From: Glossina fuscipes
Lineage: Eukaryota; Arthropoda; Insecta; Diptera; Glossinidae
Assembly (NCBI RefSeq): GCF_014805625.2
Contig: NW_023998417.1
Span: 12,767,413-12,831,412, forward strand
Reading direction: 5' to 3'
Length of the DNA: 64,000 bases
Shown here: one piece after another, positions 11,538 to 24,357 of the stretch
Position numbering within the stretch: position 1 is the first letter of the stretch
How the letters are laid out: every line of letters begins with the position of its first letter
The notes under the pieces: model-generated
Told to the model about the DNA's origin: nothing
What the model saw: only the letters and a program-made list of their open reading frames with translations
Databases searched by the model: none
Position numbers and translations under genes: made by a program

Positions 11538-12430
11538 TTCTTAAAAGCAAGATTGCATTTTAATTGGAAGAAAAAAAAGTCTTGATTCATGTTATTTTTG
11601 TTTCATCTTCTAAAGTGATTTCTGGAATTTTCAGCTAAGCAGGGGGTATTCATAGATCGCTTTGAATCAGTAAAACTCTTTTCTTTTTTTTTCATTTTTG
11701 ATTATTTTTCATAAGTCATCCCCGTGTGAATTCAAGTTATGATGACTTCCTATTACCACAAAAAATGGCATCTTGAATAGCCATCTTTATCGAATAAAAA
11801 AGAAAATGAAAAAAAGAAGACCCACATAGCCGTACATATGTGTATGCCTAAAAACGACGATAACATAATAACTGCATATGCTTACAAATGAAAATGTGTA
11901 TAACGTGGTCAGAGATGTCAAATGTTGGATGATTTGCTGTAATTTTAATTATACTTGAACAAGTTTTGTCCAAGAATTGTGTTACTATATAAGTGGCAGT
12001 TGCAAGCCGGAAATATATATAAGCGGAATTTGTTTTTTTTTTTTCTTTTTTCTTTTTTTTGCATCTCAGCTTTAAGATACTTAATTGCATAATGGAAGAC
12101 AGGTCTTTATTAATGGCATTATAAACGATAATTTTTTAACATGCGATTCGGGTTAGGAAGAGCAACGCATTCAATGCAACCTTTTTCCTCAACGCTGCAT
12201 TAGACATTCCAAGAAATACTATCATTATTTTCCTTTTAATGTCTATCCCCAGGCATGGAGCAGGCTTCTTATCCATCTGAAACACAATACATGCAAACTT
12301 GTGACTAGTAGTAAAAGGTGGGAAAACTAAATTCTTCTAAAACAGATTCTACCACCCTGTCCAAGTATTGAGATGTTGAAAAAGTTGTCCTTTGAACCTT
12401 TGAATAGATCGATCTCTTTTTTGGGAAGTT

Positions 12431-13010
12431 TTCCGCTTAGAACAGAAGTTTCCGCTTAGGACAGAAGTTTCAGGGGGTTTTAAGCATGTGCCTGCCTGTA
12501 AAGGCTTAGTCCTGTGGTGCCCGCTGGCACCCGGAGTGTGAACGCGTTACTCACGCCCCACAGGGAGCAGGGAGGCTCCCTGCAGTTCCGAATCAAGGTC
12601 ATGTGAATGGCCTGCCCTTCCATCTGACGGAGGCGAGGCCTATCTAACACCACAAATATTTAATGTTCCCGTGATTTTGGTAGCAACCACAGCCACCACG
12701 AGACTCCCCTAAGGGCCGTCCCAGTGGTCAGGTAGAGGACCCACACTACGAGGATTCTGCTGCAGCAAAAACTACAGCCAGCAATTCCCCGCAGAGAGGA
12801 TCCCCTGGGCAATCTGACCCCCGCAGCATATGGTTGCATGCCAGTTAGGCCCGTCAGTTAGGCCCGTCTCGGACTGGTGACCTAAGGATAAAAGTAAAAT
12901 AAAAATCAGTAATAACAATAAACAAGGAAAGCGAAAGGACCCACTCAGAGGTGCCGGTGCATAGCAGTGCGCCTCCTAAAAGAACAAAGGACAGTGAGAT
13001 GAACAATTAA
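12431..13010. mobile_element. GC-rich island, probable non-LTR or non-autonomous transposon remnant
   Basis: This stretch is visibly richer in G and C than the surrounding 20 kb. It starts with an 18-bp direct repeat at 12431-12448 and 12450-12467 (TTCCGCTTAG(A/G)ACAGAAG). It contains an 8-bp-stem hairpin around GCAGGGAG/CTCCCTGC (12567-12583) and a shorter GGTGCC/GGCACC hairpin. A perfect 13-bp tandem duplication, CAGTTAGGCCCGT, occupies 12842-12867. From about 12885 it passes into an A-rich tail (TAAAAGTAAAATAAAAATC), as the 3' end of a retroelement would. No long open frame and no recognised protein domain are present, so the family cannot be named. It could also be an unrelated compositional island. 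Confidence 0.45.
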
Positions 13011-13599
13011 GAAGGTGTATAAGGGCAACTGTGCTTGGTTTTTCAAATCGGAGACGCATCAGCGAGCTAATTGGGGCTTTAGTTACAACATGTGTGAAAA
13101 GATATTCGAATTTATAATGTTTACGGTCGGACTGTGCTAATTCAAAAGGTCAATATTCGAACTCGCAGATTTAGTTTATTCCCAAATCTCGATCGTTTCT
13201 CCTCCTGTATGATCCTTATTTTCAACAAGAACATCTTTCTCTGCTCGGATGAACTCGTTTTAAATGTCGCATAGACTTAGAAATAGGTCTGAGATGGAGA
13301 TAGACTGCTGGGCAGTCGCCATTACATTTGTTATTCATGACATGTGTCCATTGCCTGGCGTTTGTGTCGCCAACACGTTTCTCTCGTACGATCGCGATTA
13401 AAATGCAAGCAAGTGTTTGGGAAGCATCTACCCTGCATGCGCTTGGTTTATATATGAAAGGCACGAACGCTATTATAAATAAATTTGAATGGATTTCATT
13501 TTTCGCTCAATGATATTTTAATGACTTAGTCGCCTATATTTCTCATGACATCCACCGTAGAGACACCTACTATCCCCCAACAACAGGAATTAATATGAC

Positions 13600-13620
13600 A
13601 AAAAAAAAAAAAAAAAAAAA
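13600..13620. repeat. Poly(A) tract, 21 nt
   Basis: Uninterrupted A run. Together with the poly(T) about 310 bp downstream it brackets an AT-rich segment. Confidence 0.9.
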
Positions 13621-13926
13621 TATTTTATTTATCGATTTTCTCATTAAATTATTTTCATTTTCAAATTTCAAGAAAGCTTTATGCAGGAAATGAGCCGCTT
13701 GTTTGCTTGTACCTAACTTTAGCTTATCATCTTCAAACTGGTTGCGCGCCGTTTGCAAGAAATATATATAGAAAGAAGAAAAAAAAAAAAGAAGATATTT
13801 GTTTTTGATAGATGGCAACTCAAGGTCAAATAGCAATAGCAGTTAATTGTTTATTTATTTCCTTTTTTAGGATTTATGTAAATTATTGTCAAAGTTCCTC
13901 GCAAAAATTGTTACGTAAAATAGTTT

Positions 13927-13928
<2 letters not shown>

Positions 13929-13957
<29 letters not shown>
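13929..13957. repeat. Poly(T) tract, 29 nt
   Basis: This is the longest homopolymer I see in the window. It could be the tail of a minus-strand retroposed sequence, but no body was recognised beside it. Confidence 0.9.
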
Positions 13958-13962
<5 letters not shown>

Positions 13963-14297
13963 TTTTATTTAATTTAAAAATTTTTTAAACATTGTTAATA
14001 TCAACCGTAAATGACTTGAAACATTTGCAAGCGACGACTAATGGTAGGATGAGTAACTTCAACCGCACCACTACAACTTTTATACGCGAACAGCAAGTGG
14101 TATTAAATGTGAATAAAAGCAACAATAACAAAAACCACAATAAAAGCTTAATGTCATTATGCAACTTTGTAATGCTACAATCAACCAATGCACAGTACAA
14201 TGGTACCGGAATTTTCTCATCTTTGCCAATAGTAGCAGTAGCCCGGGCATGTAGGCAACAACCACAATACACAGTAACCACAAATGCGCGTGTGTGT

Positions 14298-14321
14298 GTT
14301 TGTTTGTTTGTTTGTTTGTTT
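14298..14321. repeat. (GTTT)n microsatellite
   Basis: About six GTTT units follow a short GT run. Confidence 0.9.
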
Positions 14322-16201
14322 ATATATATGTTTGTATATAAAAAGTGAGAGGATATTCCCAATAATCCAACATAAATGAGAATATGTGCAGAGAAAAAGT
14401 AAGATGTCTCAACCAACTCCCAGGCATTAGACGCGCTTATCTATCTGCAAAAAAAGAAATTCCTCATCGATATGATGCTTCGTTCTTTTTCACACAATAC
14501 AACACTCACACATGTTTATGCTTATGCTTAAATGTAAAGGGTGTACCAAAATGAGCCATCAGTGTAGTTTGACGCTGCAACGACCGGTTAACGTTTTGTT
14601 TATTGTATTTAAAAAAAAATTTATGAAATTTGAGAACCGGCCACTCCTTCTTCACAACTATAGGTACAACTATAAAACATGGACAACAAATCAAACGAAT
14701 GAAAACATTCAACAAAACACATTCTACCGACATCGTCCTGGAATCTTTGTGAAATGAGAGCGTTTTTGGAAAGAGTTAAAGCAAGGTAGTCTCGGCTGCG
14801 GCGCAATTGTTGTTATTGCATGTTGGCCCATTCTGAGATACCCTTCAAATGCAGTTAAGCATGTCTCTGCACATATCTTTAGCGCTTTAAGCATTTAAAT
14901 CAGTTGTAGGTGAATACACAAATAGGTAAAGTGTTTGCAAAATTGATTGGACTTTAAAGTAAAACACATTCAAACTTTACGGATAGATACTTCTCGAGGG
15001 CTCTTAGACACTCTTCTATCCCCATACTCCATATCCACAACCCATGCTATCGATTATCAGCTTGTTTTGATTGGAAATATTCCTTAGAAATGGAAGTTAG
15101 TTCACTTATGCGCCCACGAAAGACTGCAATTGTGGTTAAGAGATTGCAAAACCCGTAGATTGATTTTTCGCAAAACATTCAAAGTTGATTTATTTATGCT
15201 CGGTCGACTGCACGCTGCAGGAATGGATTATTGTCTACAATCTCAAAATCGTAAACATTTGTAGGGGGGAACAGATGTAACACTCAATTAGCTTTCAGTC
15301 GATAGATCGACCAAATGCAAATGCTTTAGCAGAAACTCAGTATAATAAGGGAAAGGCGGGTAGTTAGTCCCGGCTATCATGAAGATTCAAAAATTATTAA
15401 AGTTGATGGATGGGACGCATTTCAAGGCTTGATTTCAAGTGATCCGCTGATTCCTCACAACTAATAAAGAAAAGTTTAAGATTAACGGACCCCTGCTTCA
15501 AGAAAGACTAACGTAGTCTGCATTCTGGTGAATGAAACAGAAACTCATATGGGGGGAGGTAAGCAGACGAATCAGTCTATATGAAGGTGTGAGTAGGGGA
15601 GCATCGTAGTGAGACAGCCACTACATCGCCAATTATCGATGGCGGGCATACGAAATAACAATAAATTGCTAGAAAGCAATGCGAATAAAAAAAAGCCAAT
15701 CAATGGACTTTTAATGGTGTTAGTGTGCGAAATATTTTATCGAAATGTGATTTTATGCACTTACGTCATTCATTCATTTTTTTTTTTTTTTTGTTTTTAT
15801 TAAAATTTATTGGTGTTTGTTGAAGTGTTGGTGTGTTGGTGCGTTTTCGTGTTCGTCTTCGTCTTGGCATGTACGTGCAAACAAAATGCGTTTGTTTATG
15901 CTGTTGATTTGTTACATCGTTTGCAAATGTGTCAAATGCGAAAAGATTTCAATCGCGTTTGAATGAATTGAATACGAAATTCGCCAAATACTGCTAAAAG
16001 TACTTGAGAGACAAGAAAGAGAAACAAAACAAAGAAGAAAAAGCAAAAAAACAAAAAAAAAAATTCAAATCAAATAAAAATACGCTAAAGAGGCGGTAGC
16101 AAGCGTAATTAGATGCACACATGTCTTACGGCATTATGTTAAATACACATTACATCGCGCGCATACACACACACATGTACTATATCGCCGTTATCCGCGT
16201 C

Positions 16202-16229
16202 CATGATGATGATAATTATCATCATCATG
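16202..16229. repeat. 28-bp perfect palindrome made of ATG/CAT triplets
   Basis: The sequence reads CATGATGATGATAA and then its exact reverse complement, with no spacer. It could form a cruciform. It is not part of a longer inverted repeat; the flanking bases do not pair. Confidence 0.9.
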
Positions 16230-16846
16230 AATCAAGGCATGTGTTGTTACTTTTTTTGTGCTTAATGCGTTTTCTTTCTGTATCTCGAAGCCTCGCTACA
16301 ATCGCTAATATATACGTGCACACTCGCACACTCGCACACACATTCAGTCCAAACACAGATAAATGTAGTATTATTAATGTATAATTGTAACTTTGTATGC
16401 AAATAAGAGACTCTCTACGCGCCAACTTTGACTTACGATGAATTTGCGCGATTTTTTATTACATCAGTACACACACACACACACATCAGTACATTTCTTC
16501 GCGTTTTACGCTCAGATTTGCTGTGCATGCTTCAAAATAGATAAGCCCAACTTATATATATATATATGTTTTGTATGTATGTATGTACATGCATTTTGTG
16601 TTCACAATTCGTGCTGTGCTGCTAGACGTTAAAAACTCATTTATTTTGTACGACTCAACTCTCAATGTGTTTTGTTGTGCTCGTCGTTCGCTAAGGAAAT
16701 TATATGATTTCATTGTCTGTTGTCTTCCCCAGGTGTACTGTCTTCTCTGTGCATGTGTACGTGTACGTGCAATTAAACATAAACAAATATTCAATTGAAA
16801 TAAATTAAATTGTATTATTATTATTTGTCGGATTTTTCTCCTTTTT

Positions 16847-16869
16847 TATATATATATATATATATATAT
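16847..16869. repeat. (TA)n microsatellite
   Basis: About eleven TA units within a T-rich stretch. Confidence 0.9.
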
Positions 16870-19332
16870 CTTTTTATATATCTTTTATTACCCATTTCAA
16901 TTTGTTGCTTTAATTTATTTAGTTTTTCATGCGAACTATGTCAGAGACATGCTGTGTTGTTGTAGGCGGTGGTTTTGATTTATTGACACTTTCGCTCGTT
17001 AGCTCAAGTACGACTGTGGTGTACCAACTGAATAACTAACTGAACGCATAAATGTGGAAAAAAATAGCATTTTTTTTTTATTTTTACATTTTGATTGAAC
17101 ATTGGATGCTTATCAGACAATGCCCACAAATCAGTTACTTGATAAAGAAATGATTATCGCACAAATTATTTGTTATCTCGAAGGCTTTAGTATTTGTTTG
17201 TAGCGGGGGAGGATATTACTCGAAACTGCACAAGACATACTTACAAGCTTTCACAAAAATGTATAATTCGGTTTTGTACACCCTATCATTCGAAAAATTA
17301 GAGGTTCATGAGGCGTGAAAGGTGTACTTAAACAACATGTACAAAAGCACATTACAGACAAACAAATTATGTGCATTAAGAACAGATGGATGCTCTTCCA
17401 GTTGCATGCGTCATCATTCGAAGTAATACGGACACCATAGGCATAGGCTGATCGTCATCACTGAGACATATCACAATAATAACTTAACAAGGCTGCCTTA
17501 TAACAAAGTTAATGGTGGAAAGTTGTAATGTATATGCATATATAATGCTATGGAATATCAAATTTAATGCAGAGTCACAAAATTTATGTCCTTCTCTTAT
17601 GACTAGGGGAAGCGATAATCAATTTCATATCAATTTTATACTACTCCAATTTTGTATGCATTACAAAAGCACGCCTCCTGGCACCAGGGAAATGGGGAAA
17701 AAGCAAATAACTAAGAGAAGTTGCAGTTGTATGGAAATCCGGGGCCTTGGTAGCTGGCATAAAAACAAGAATAAAGAGTGGGTCAGTTGATGGTTGGTTA
17801 GAACGTCAAGTCTCAGTATAGGTTGGTTTGAAAGGGCAGTGCCGTTGTGCGAGGTAAACCTAAAAACTGAAGGTCAAGTGTATACAAGGTGATTGAGAAA
17901 AATCTCTCCCTGCAGGGCCATTCGGGAAGAGCAAGTGAGGCAAGTAGTTTGTCATTAAGCATTGTCATCTCAAGTGATATCATCTCTAAATGAAGAGTAG
18001 TAATTACAAGCGGACAAATTGTCCGTCGAGTCTCTGGAAGCTGATGGCTTCACTTAAGCAAAGTAAAAAGCGACATTTGAACTCATGCTAAAAGGCCTTC
18101 TTTTCAGTTTTTCTCTCCTACCGGTGTTTCTTTGTGCATTCAGTACGCGAAAGAGACGGAAGGACTTTGAATTAATTTCTAGCAGGGTAGGTGGGTACAG
18201 ATGCAATGTTTGCAAGCACAGACATATTCTCCCAAAACTGTGTTTTGGCCGCTAGAAGAACCATTTAGAGAGCCTTGCATAACAGCAGTACCTTGCAGTA
18301 AGACAATCAAGGCTATTATTATTATTATTTTTTTTTTTTTGGTTTTTAATTGCTTCAGCTCTATTACCCGTTTGTACGAGACTCCTTCGCAATTTCAATT
18401 TTAAAGAGTATAAGACGTTTAATTTAAATGTTTGTTCATCATGTCCGCGGCCCCGGGGAAATATCGCGGCATAATGGTATTTGAACCTATCAGGAACACA
18501 ATTAAGTTACCGTCTAAACGTTAACATCCAATTTGACTCAAATTTATATAATAATAATTTGAGCATAAGTTTTGGCAGCAGCAGCAGCAGCATTATTATT
18601 AACGTTAGCAAACACTTTTCCACATACAAACTTATTGTGTTAGATTTCGATGTGAATTTTGCACTTCAATAACCCCAACAAGGAAGTTAACTGACATCGC
18701 TGACAATAAGCCAAATGAATTTGCCAAAAATAAAGAAAACCAAAAACAAAAAAAAAAAAAGGTAAAAAGCGAACATGAAGGCACAACGAACATTATCTAT
18801 GGCATCGACCAACCAACCTACTTTCAAATAGTCTTCGCTATGAATTAACCAAACCAAACATGTGTACTTAAGTACTTAGAGAGCGCAATAGATCGCTGAA
18901 AGGCAATTTCTCGAATAAAAGATGCTAAGAGAAGTGAAAAAAAAAACCCAAAATGAAACAAAACAAAATGAAGCATAAAACACAATAAAAGTTTTCTTTA
19001 TCCATTTGATTTTTTGCTTGCCTCTGCGTCTGATTTCTCGTAATGTCTAATAATTCAATGTTTTATTATGTTATTATGAGTTTGCTGAGCGACTCTCGAT
19101 GCAAAGAAATGCAAATATATATATATACATATATGTATATATTTATTGTAGTACACAGTATTTATTGCAAAGAAAAAAGCGCACAGACATGGACGGACAA
19201 GTTAACTACATTTCTCATTGCAACACCTATTAATGTCTTGGCCACGTTTTCTTTTACTTATTTTTTTCTTTCATTAGTCGATTTGGTTGCAAAAGATTTT
19301 CTTCGAGCTTCCATGAAATTGAAAATTACAAT

Positions 19333-19358
19333 ACGACGACGACGACGACGACGACGAC
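19333..19358. repeat. (ACG)n trinucleotide repeat
   Basis: About eight to nine ACG units. An open frame crossing it would give poly-Arg, but that frame shows no domain. Confidence 0.9.
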
Positions 19359-19520
19359 TACAAGATTATTAGTTTGCTGGCAACAGTTAGCCAACACACT
19401 TAAGACTTAAAAATGAAAACAATGCATAAATCAGAAAAGCAAAATAAAAAAAATAAAAAAAAAAAACAGACCGAACTACCAAGAAATGTTTATCTGAGAA
19501 ATTCCATCTCATTTTCTTAA

Positions 19521-19584
19521 TGGCTGGATGGCTGGATGCCTCGATGCCTCGATGCCTGGATGCCTGGATGGCTGCATGGCTGGA
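19521..19584. repeat. 8-bp minisatellite, eight units with paired variants
   Basis: Eight consecutive 8-mers of the form TGSCTSSA run without indels. They are TGGCTGGA twice, TGCCTCGA twice, TGCCTGGA twice, TGGCTGCA once and TGGCTGGA once. The paired arrangement suggests growth by duplication in 16-bp steps. Confidence 0.85.
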
Positions 19585-21157
19585 TGACGGGGGGTGCTTA
19601 ACAGTCATTTTGTCATACAAACCTTTTTTGCTATAATTTATTCAGACTTTTCACAGCCACGTTTAACAAGGCTCTTGAAATGTGTTTTCTTTTCATCTCT
19701 TTCTCTTTCTCGCTCCCTCTTATATATTCCATTTTACAAAATGTTTTTGTGTTTTGCGCAATTTCGACTTTCATATAATTATCATCAATATGCTTGGAGT
19801 TGTGTCTAAGTGTGATAGCTAAGTAGGATACGATCTAATGGTGTCCCATTGTTGTTGCGCCTAATCTTAATAATAACCTATAGAGCATGTTTTGTGCATG
19901 TGCTTGACATTAATTGTTACAATTTTTCTTTTCAATTTTCTCTTCGTTTTCTGTGCGCTATTGACCCTCGCTTTAGTTGCCGCAAATCATTCGAATCGTA
20001 TTACACACGCCTGCACTTCTGTACTTAGCTTCATGCATTTAGGTTCCCTTCTCTTTTTTTCTATTTCTATATTCATTATCGAGTACGAAGCGCGGTTCAT
20101 CATCATTTCGTCTGTAACTCTTCCATGTGCTCTAAATTAACGTGAAATGGAACGATCACGTTGTAACTATGCGCATATCTCCGCGTGCACTATATTAGGA
20201 AATGAAAGACTTGGAGAAGGAAAGCTAAAACTTTGTACATATGAATGTGTGTAACATCAACAAAGGGTAAGAAGAAAGCAAGCAAAAATGAAAGAAAAGA
20301 ATTCTTTTTTGAATCGTTTACCAGTGACATCTTAAAGTTTAGAACGAAAATGATTTTGAACTGATAATTGTCGCGTATATGCTGGTGTTAAGAGGAGGAG
20401 AGGTTCTGCCATTTTTACACACATTTGCTTGTGGCGTTGGGGTTGCCAATATTCGGCCCAAGGCGAACATACATTTTACATATGAAGCGGCTATTACTTT
20501 ATTTCCTTATTAGCTTAATTGCTTTGCTTTTTTAAAAGCGGACGAGCGCAAGTAAAAAACTATTCAATTAATTGCATAACTAACAAATGAATCGTCGTTT
20601 AACTTACATACATATAATTGCATAAACGTGTGCGTGTGTGCGTGTGTGTTCGTACAAAATCATTTATCTCCCACTTTAGCTAGCTCTCTATTATGTATGA
20701 TATCGTTTATGGTGATATGGAATTTTCGTGATTCCATATTTTTTCCCTTATGCGCGCGCAAATGAAATATCGCTTGCTCCTCATATTACCAAAAGAAGAA
20801 GAAACACATTAATAGAAAAATCGAGAAAATAGAAAACGATCCAATTATGTAGAACTCCAATTACGGTTAGAGTTATGTCATAGCGCAAAGCTTATTTAAA
20901 CAACCTGACAATTAGACAGCTTTTGCTAATTTGGCAAAGGCAGCAGCCATATCTAGGGCTGACACACCTGGAAACTGTCTCTGGTCATTCTACGGGAAAA
21001 TCCCAAGCATAAGATCTTACTTAGTCTGGGAGGAAATGCGTTGTTTTCTATATTTCCTTTCTTATGACCTGTCGCCTGTCACTTATGAAAGGAGATATTC
21101 GCCTTAAGGTAATAGCAATAGCATATTAACGTACAAGAACGAGTACGTGTAACACTC

Positions 21158-21180
21158 AAGAAGAAGAAGAAGAAGAAGAA
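21158..21180. repeat. (AAG)n trinucleotide repeat
   Basis: About eight AAG units in noncoding sequence. Confidence 0.9.
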
Positions 21181-22650
21181 AGTTATCTCCGGTTAGTCTT
21201 AAGTAGAGTAATCAAGAATATAAGGCTCAGCTCCGCTTCGTTCACTTTATTGTTTCTTTCTGACCTCTTGTTGTTGTGTTGTGTTAGTAAATTCGTTCAA
21301 GTGCTCAGACACACCCTTCCTCTGCAATGCCGATGTTAAGGAAAACATATGAGCGAACATAAATCATCTTATTTTATCTATATAATTAACGGAATTGTAA
21401 CTCATGCGCACCTTGGTTTTAATGTGCGGTTAAAATAGAGTTATATTTATAACATCTGCGTTAATCTTCAAGACTTTATTTTAATCGCTTAATTTTCAGA
21501 TTTTCTTAAACTACGAACGATAAAATTTTTTGCATGAAATAGAGAAACAAGACTTCATTTCGTTTACTCGAACACATAAAGTTATGCATAACATAAAAAT
21601 CGTTTAGTAGCAACTTTAGAAGTTATTTAAAAATATAAACCGTAAAGGTGTAGAAATAACAACAAGTAGTAATTAAGCTTGAAATGATTTACACCGAATT
21701 TTGAATACCCTATGACTTTATATTATTTATTAAATTCAAATATGTAACCGGAAGAAGGACCCGTCAATATACATTGAATAGGATCTCTACTGATAATGAA
21801 TGCTTCGTTCCCATCGTCTGGATATTAGAGCAAGAAAATCTCTTGATTTCTCATAGCACCACAATTAAGCACTAGTAAAGCGTAATCTCAAAAAGACCCA
21901 AGATATCGTACAAGGTCGTAATTGCAGCAAGCTCTTGTTATCTCGACCAATAAGAGATCGTGTTCACTTTGTAATTGCCTTTATAGAGGGCGTCGACTCC
22001 TAGATGAAATAAGTGAAATATTTCACACCCGGTTTGCTTTTACGGCTTACCCTTCCAAGCATAAACTCTTTGATGGTCGCAGACTTGGATGTTCGTCAGC
22101 CTGAAATACTATCGGTGTGGACGATATATTTCTTCTTATCCAAAAGTCGCCTATCTATATCTTACGCTTAAACGTCACGGCACGGTGAACGGCAAGTGCT
22201 TTGAAGCTTCGCAAGCCTGCGACGATTCAAACTTGACAAGGAAAACACGCATAAATGCTGCAATCAAACTGACATTCGTTGTTCTGCTGCACTCTACTAG
22301 CGTTTCTTTTTGCTTAGGTGGTGGTCAAGATTGATCCTTGAAGAAGTATTGCCGGCGCAATATTTGAATAAATGATAGTTGAGAGATCTTATAACAGGTT
22401 TTAAATATCCTTGTTAAGGCTTATGACCTTGAGGTGACTGTACGTCCTGCATACAACTAAGCAAGCAATAAGCAATAAATCCAGATCGATTGAAATAGAA
22501 TAGCTTTGATAATTATTCCAAAAAAATTCTCAAATGTCACAAACGGATTGATAAAATTTGAGATCCTCACTGTCAGATTGTGTGTGTAAAACAAAAGTAA
22601 TAAAAAAAAAAAGAAAAAACTTGTAATGTGAGCTACAAGCGTTTCGCCTA

Positions 22651-22675
22651 TACATACATACATACATACATACAT
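22651..22675. repeat. (TACA)n microsatellite
   Basis: Six TACA units. Confidence 0.9.
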
Positions 22676-24326
22676 GCATGAATACTGAATCAAAATGAAA
22701 AATTACATAATTTATAAAAATGCAATATTCTCGAAATGCGTTATAGAAGTAGCTGGCGATGTTGTTGAGATGCAGACCAACATGCCACAATAACTGCACA
22801 CAACTACAAGCGCAAGACCCACACTTGTTGTAACAATCTTCCAAACATAATAACTAGTGATGGCACTATTGTCGTTGGCGACAGCATTGAGGCTGCCGCT
22901 GCCGCTGCCGGCGTCGCAGCCACAGCTGCTGCTGTTGTTGTGATGCTATTAAATAAAGCCTACCAAAAAAAGCCAAAGTGGTCAGACAGCATGCATGTGT
23001 GTGATCAGCGCAAATATATCTGTAGACAAATAATAAAAAATGAAAAAAGTGAAAGGCAGATTTGCAGTTCAACATTAACGTTGAATGCAAAAATGAAAAA
23101 AAAAAAAAAGGAAAAAAAAAAAACAAATTTATGTCATTGAAAATACCGATTGAAATTCATTTTATATATGAAAATATCTCTATATGAGTGTGTATGTTGC
23201 ATATATGTGAGACTGTTTGCACAAAGGCAATCAAACAGAAAAACTTAATTTGAGGCTTAAATGTTAAAATTTCAAATTCTAATTTTAACAAAAATAACTG
23301 AAGATGTGTCGTTGTCGTCCTCGTCGTCGTACGCTCACCTTCGTTTTACGTTCGAAAGTACAAAAAAAAGCAAAAAAAAAACAAAAACTCATGGAGACAA
23401 GATGGCGAAGAAATTGTGTTTAGCCATTTGTTTTTAAAATTAAAACATAAATTTTTATAATGTAATTAAAACCGGGGTTTTTTTTTTTTTTTTTTTTGGT
23501 TTATTCATTATTTCATTGTTTTATTATTTTATTTTATTACTGCTATATTCGAAGTGCGACAATACAAGCAAGCACACTCGAACTCGTTCATTACTTTATT
23601 AGTTTCTTGTGTATATGTGCGGCCAGAGACGTTACTTTAAACGCATCTACACGAACGACGAAATATTAACAAACGATTTGACCATTACCGACTCGACTAA
23701 TCTATATGTTTACCTTGACGTTTAAAGAAAAAAAAAAAAAAAAAAATAAAAAAAATAAATAAATAAATAAATTTATATATGAAAATTATGAAAATTTTGC
23801 AAACGATTGCATTTATGGCAAATGTGTGCAAAATGTTTTCCATGTTAATAAATCTTTCGAATATTAAAGAATATTTAAAGATTATTTATTTAATTAACAA
23901 TTACAACAAAAACGTTAATTCATATCTTAATATTTTCAACATTAAACACAACTCTGACGCCCCAAATCATCATATTCATGGATATTGCTCTTAATATATA
24001 TATGTGTGTGCGCATAGTGTAACGCAATGTAATCTAACATAATATCGTTGATTCCCTTTGCTCATACTTGCCTTGCCGCACTTATCGCATATCGCACACA
24101 CTAACTTACATTAATTTAAGCAATTTTTACTTCAAGCTTTTCCTAATCGTGATAAGAAATGTAATGCTTTCATATATTGTTACGCATACAAGCAATGGGA
24201 TATTGATTTACAATTTCAGGTATGTGGGTGAGGAGTTTAGTTCCTTTAGAGTTATATCGAAAGTGACGGTTCGGACATTCGCATAGACTTTCTAAGTAGT
24301 ATTAAGAAATTATTATGCCTCGCTGT

Positions 24327-24357
24327 AGAGAGAGAGAGAGAGAGAGAGATAGAGAGA
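24327..24357. repeat. (GA)n microsatellite
   Basis: GA units with one T interruption. A similar GA tract lies at 25149-25177. Confidence 0.9.

Larger units (their letters stand above)
7861..12430 (+). other. Gene-free AT-rich stretch with microsatellites
   Basis: No supported gene on either strand. It contains (CAA)n followed by TAA-type repeats at 9146-9199, (TA)n at 9676-9702, (CGGA)n at 10696-10716 and a CT-rich tract at 11481-11537. A small inverted repeat around GATGTTAACACATC lies at about 8758-8783. Open frames of 60-90 codons occur here but have low-complexity translations. Confidence 0.65.
13011..19520 (+). other. Gene-free stretch rich in homopolymers and microsatellites
   Basis: No gene is supported. 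Notable items are a 21-nt poly(A) at 13600-13620, a 29-nt poly(T) at 13929-13957, (TTTG)n at 14298-14321, a 28-bp perfect palindrome at 16202-16229, (TA)n at 16847-16869 and (ACG)n at 19333-19358. The open frames at 13985-14416 (both strands) have no domain and overlap simple repeats. Confidence 0.6.

Noticed and set aside
12593..13828. Two perfect TCAAGGTCA (FTZ-F1/SF-1-type) sites, at 12593-12601 and 13820-13828
   Set aside because: A few such sites are expected by chance in 64 kb. They are far from either gene, and one lies in the GC-rich island.
13985..14416. 143-codon minus-strand frame, the longest in the window
   Set aside because: The translation is low-complexity, includes GTTT-repeat-derived residues and has no domain. 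An overlapping plus-strand frame of 118 codons is equally unsupported.
14530..14640. GGGTGTACCAAAATGAGCC and neighbouring sequence as a possible transposon end
   Set aside because: No matching inverted end, target duplication or coding sequence could be found nearby.
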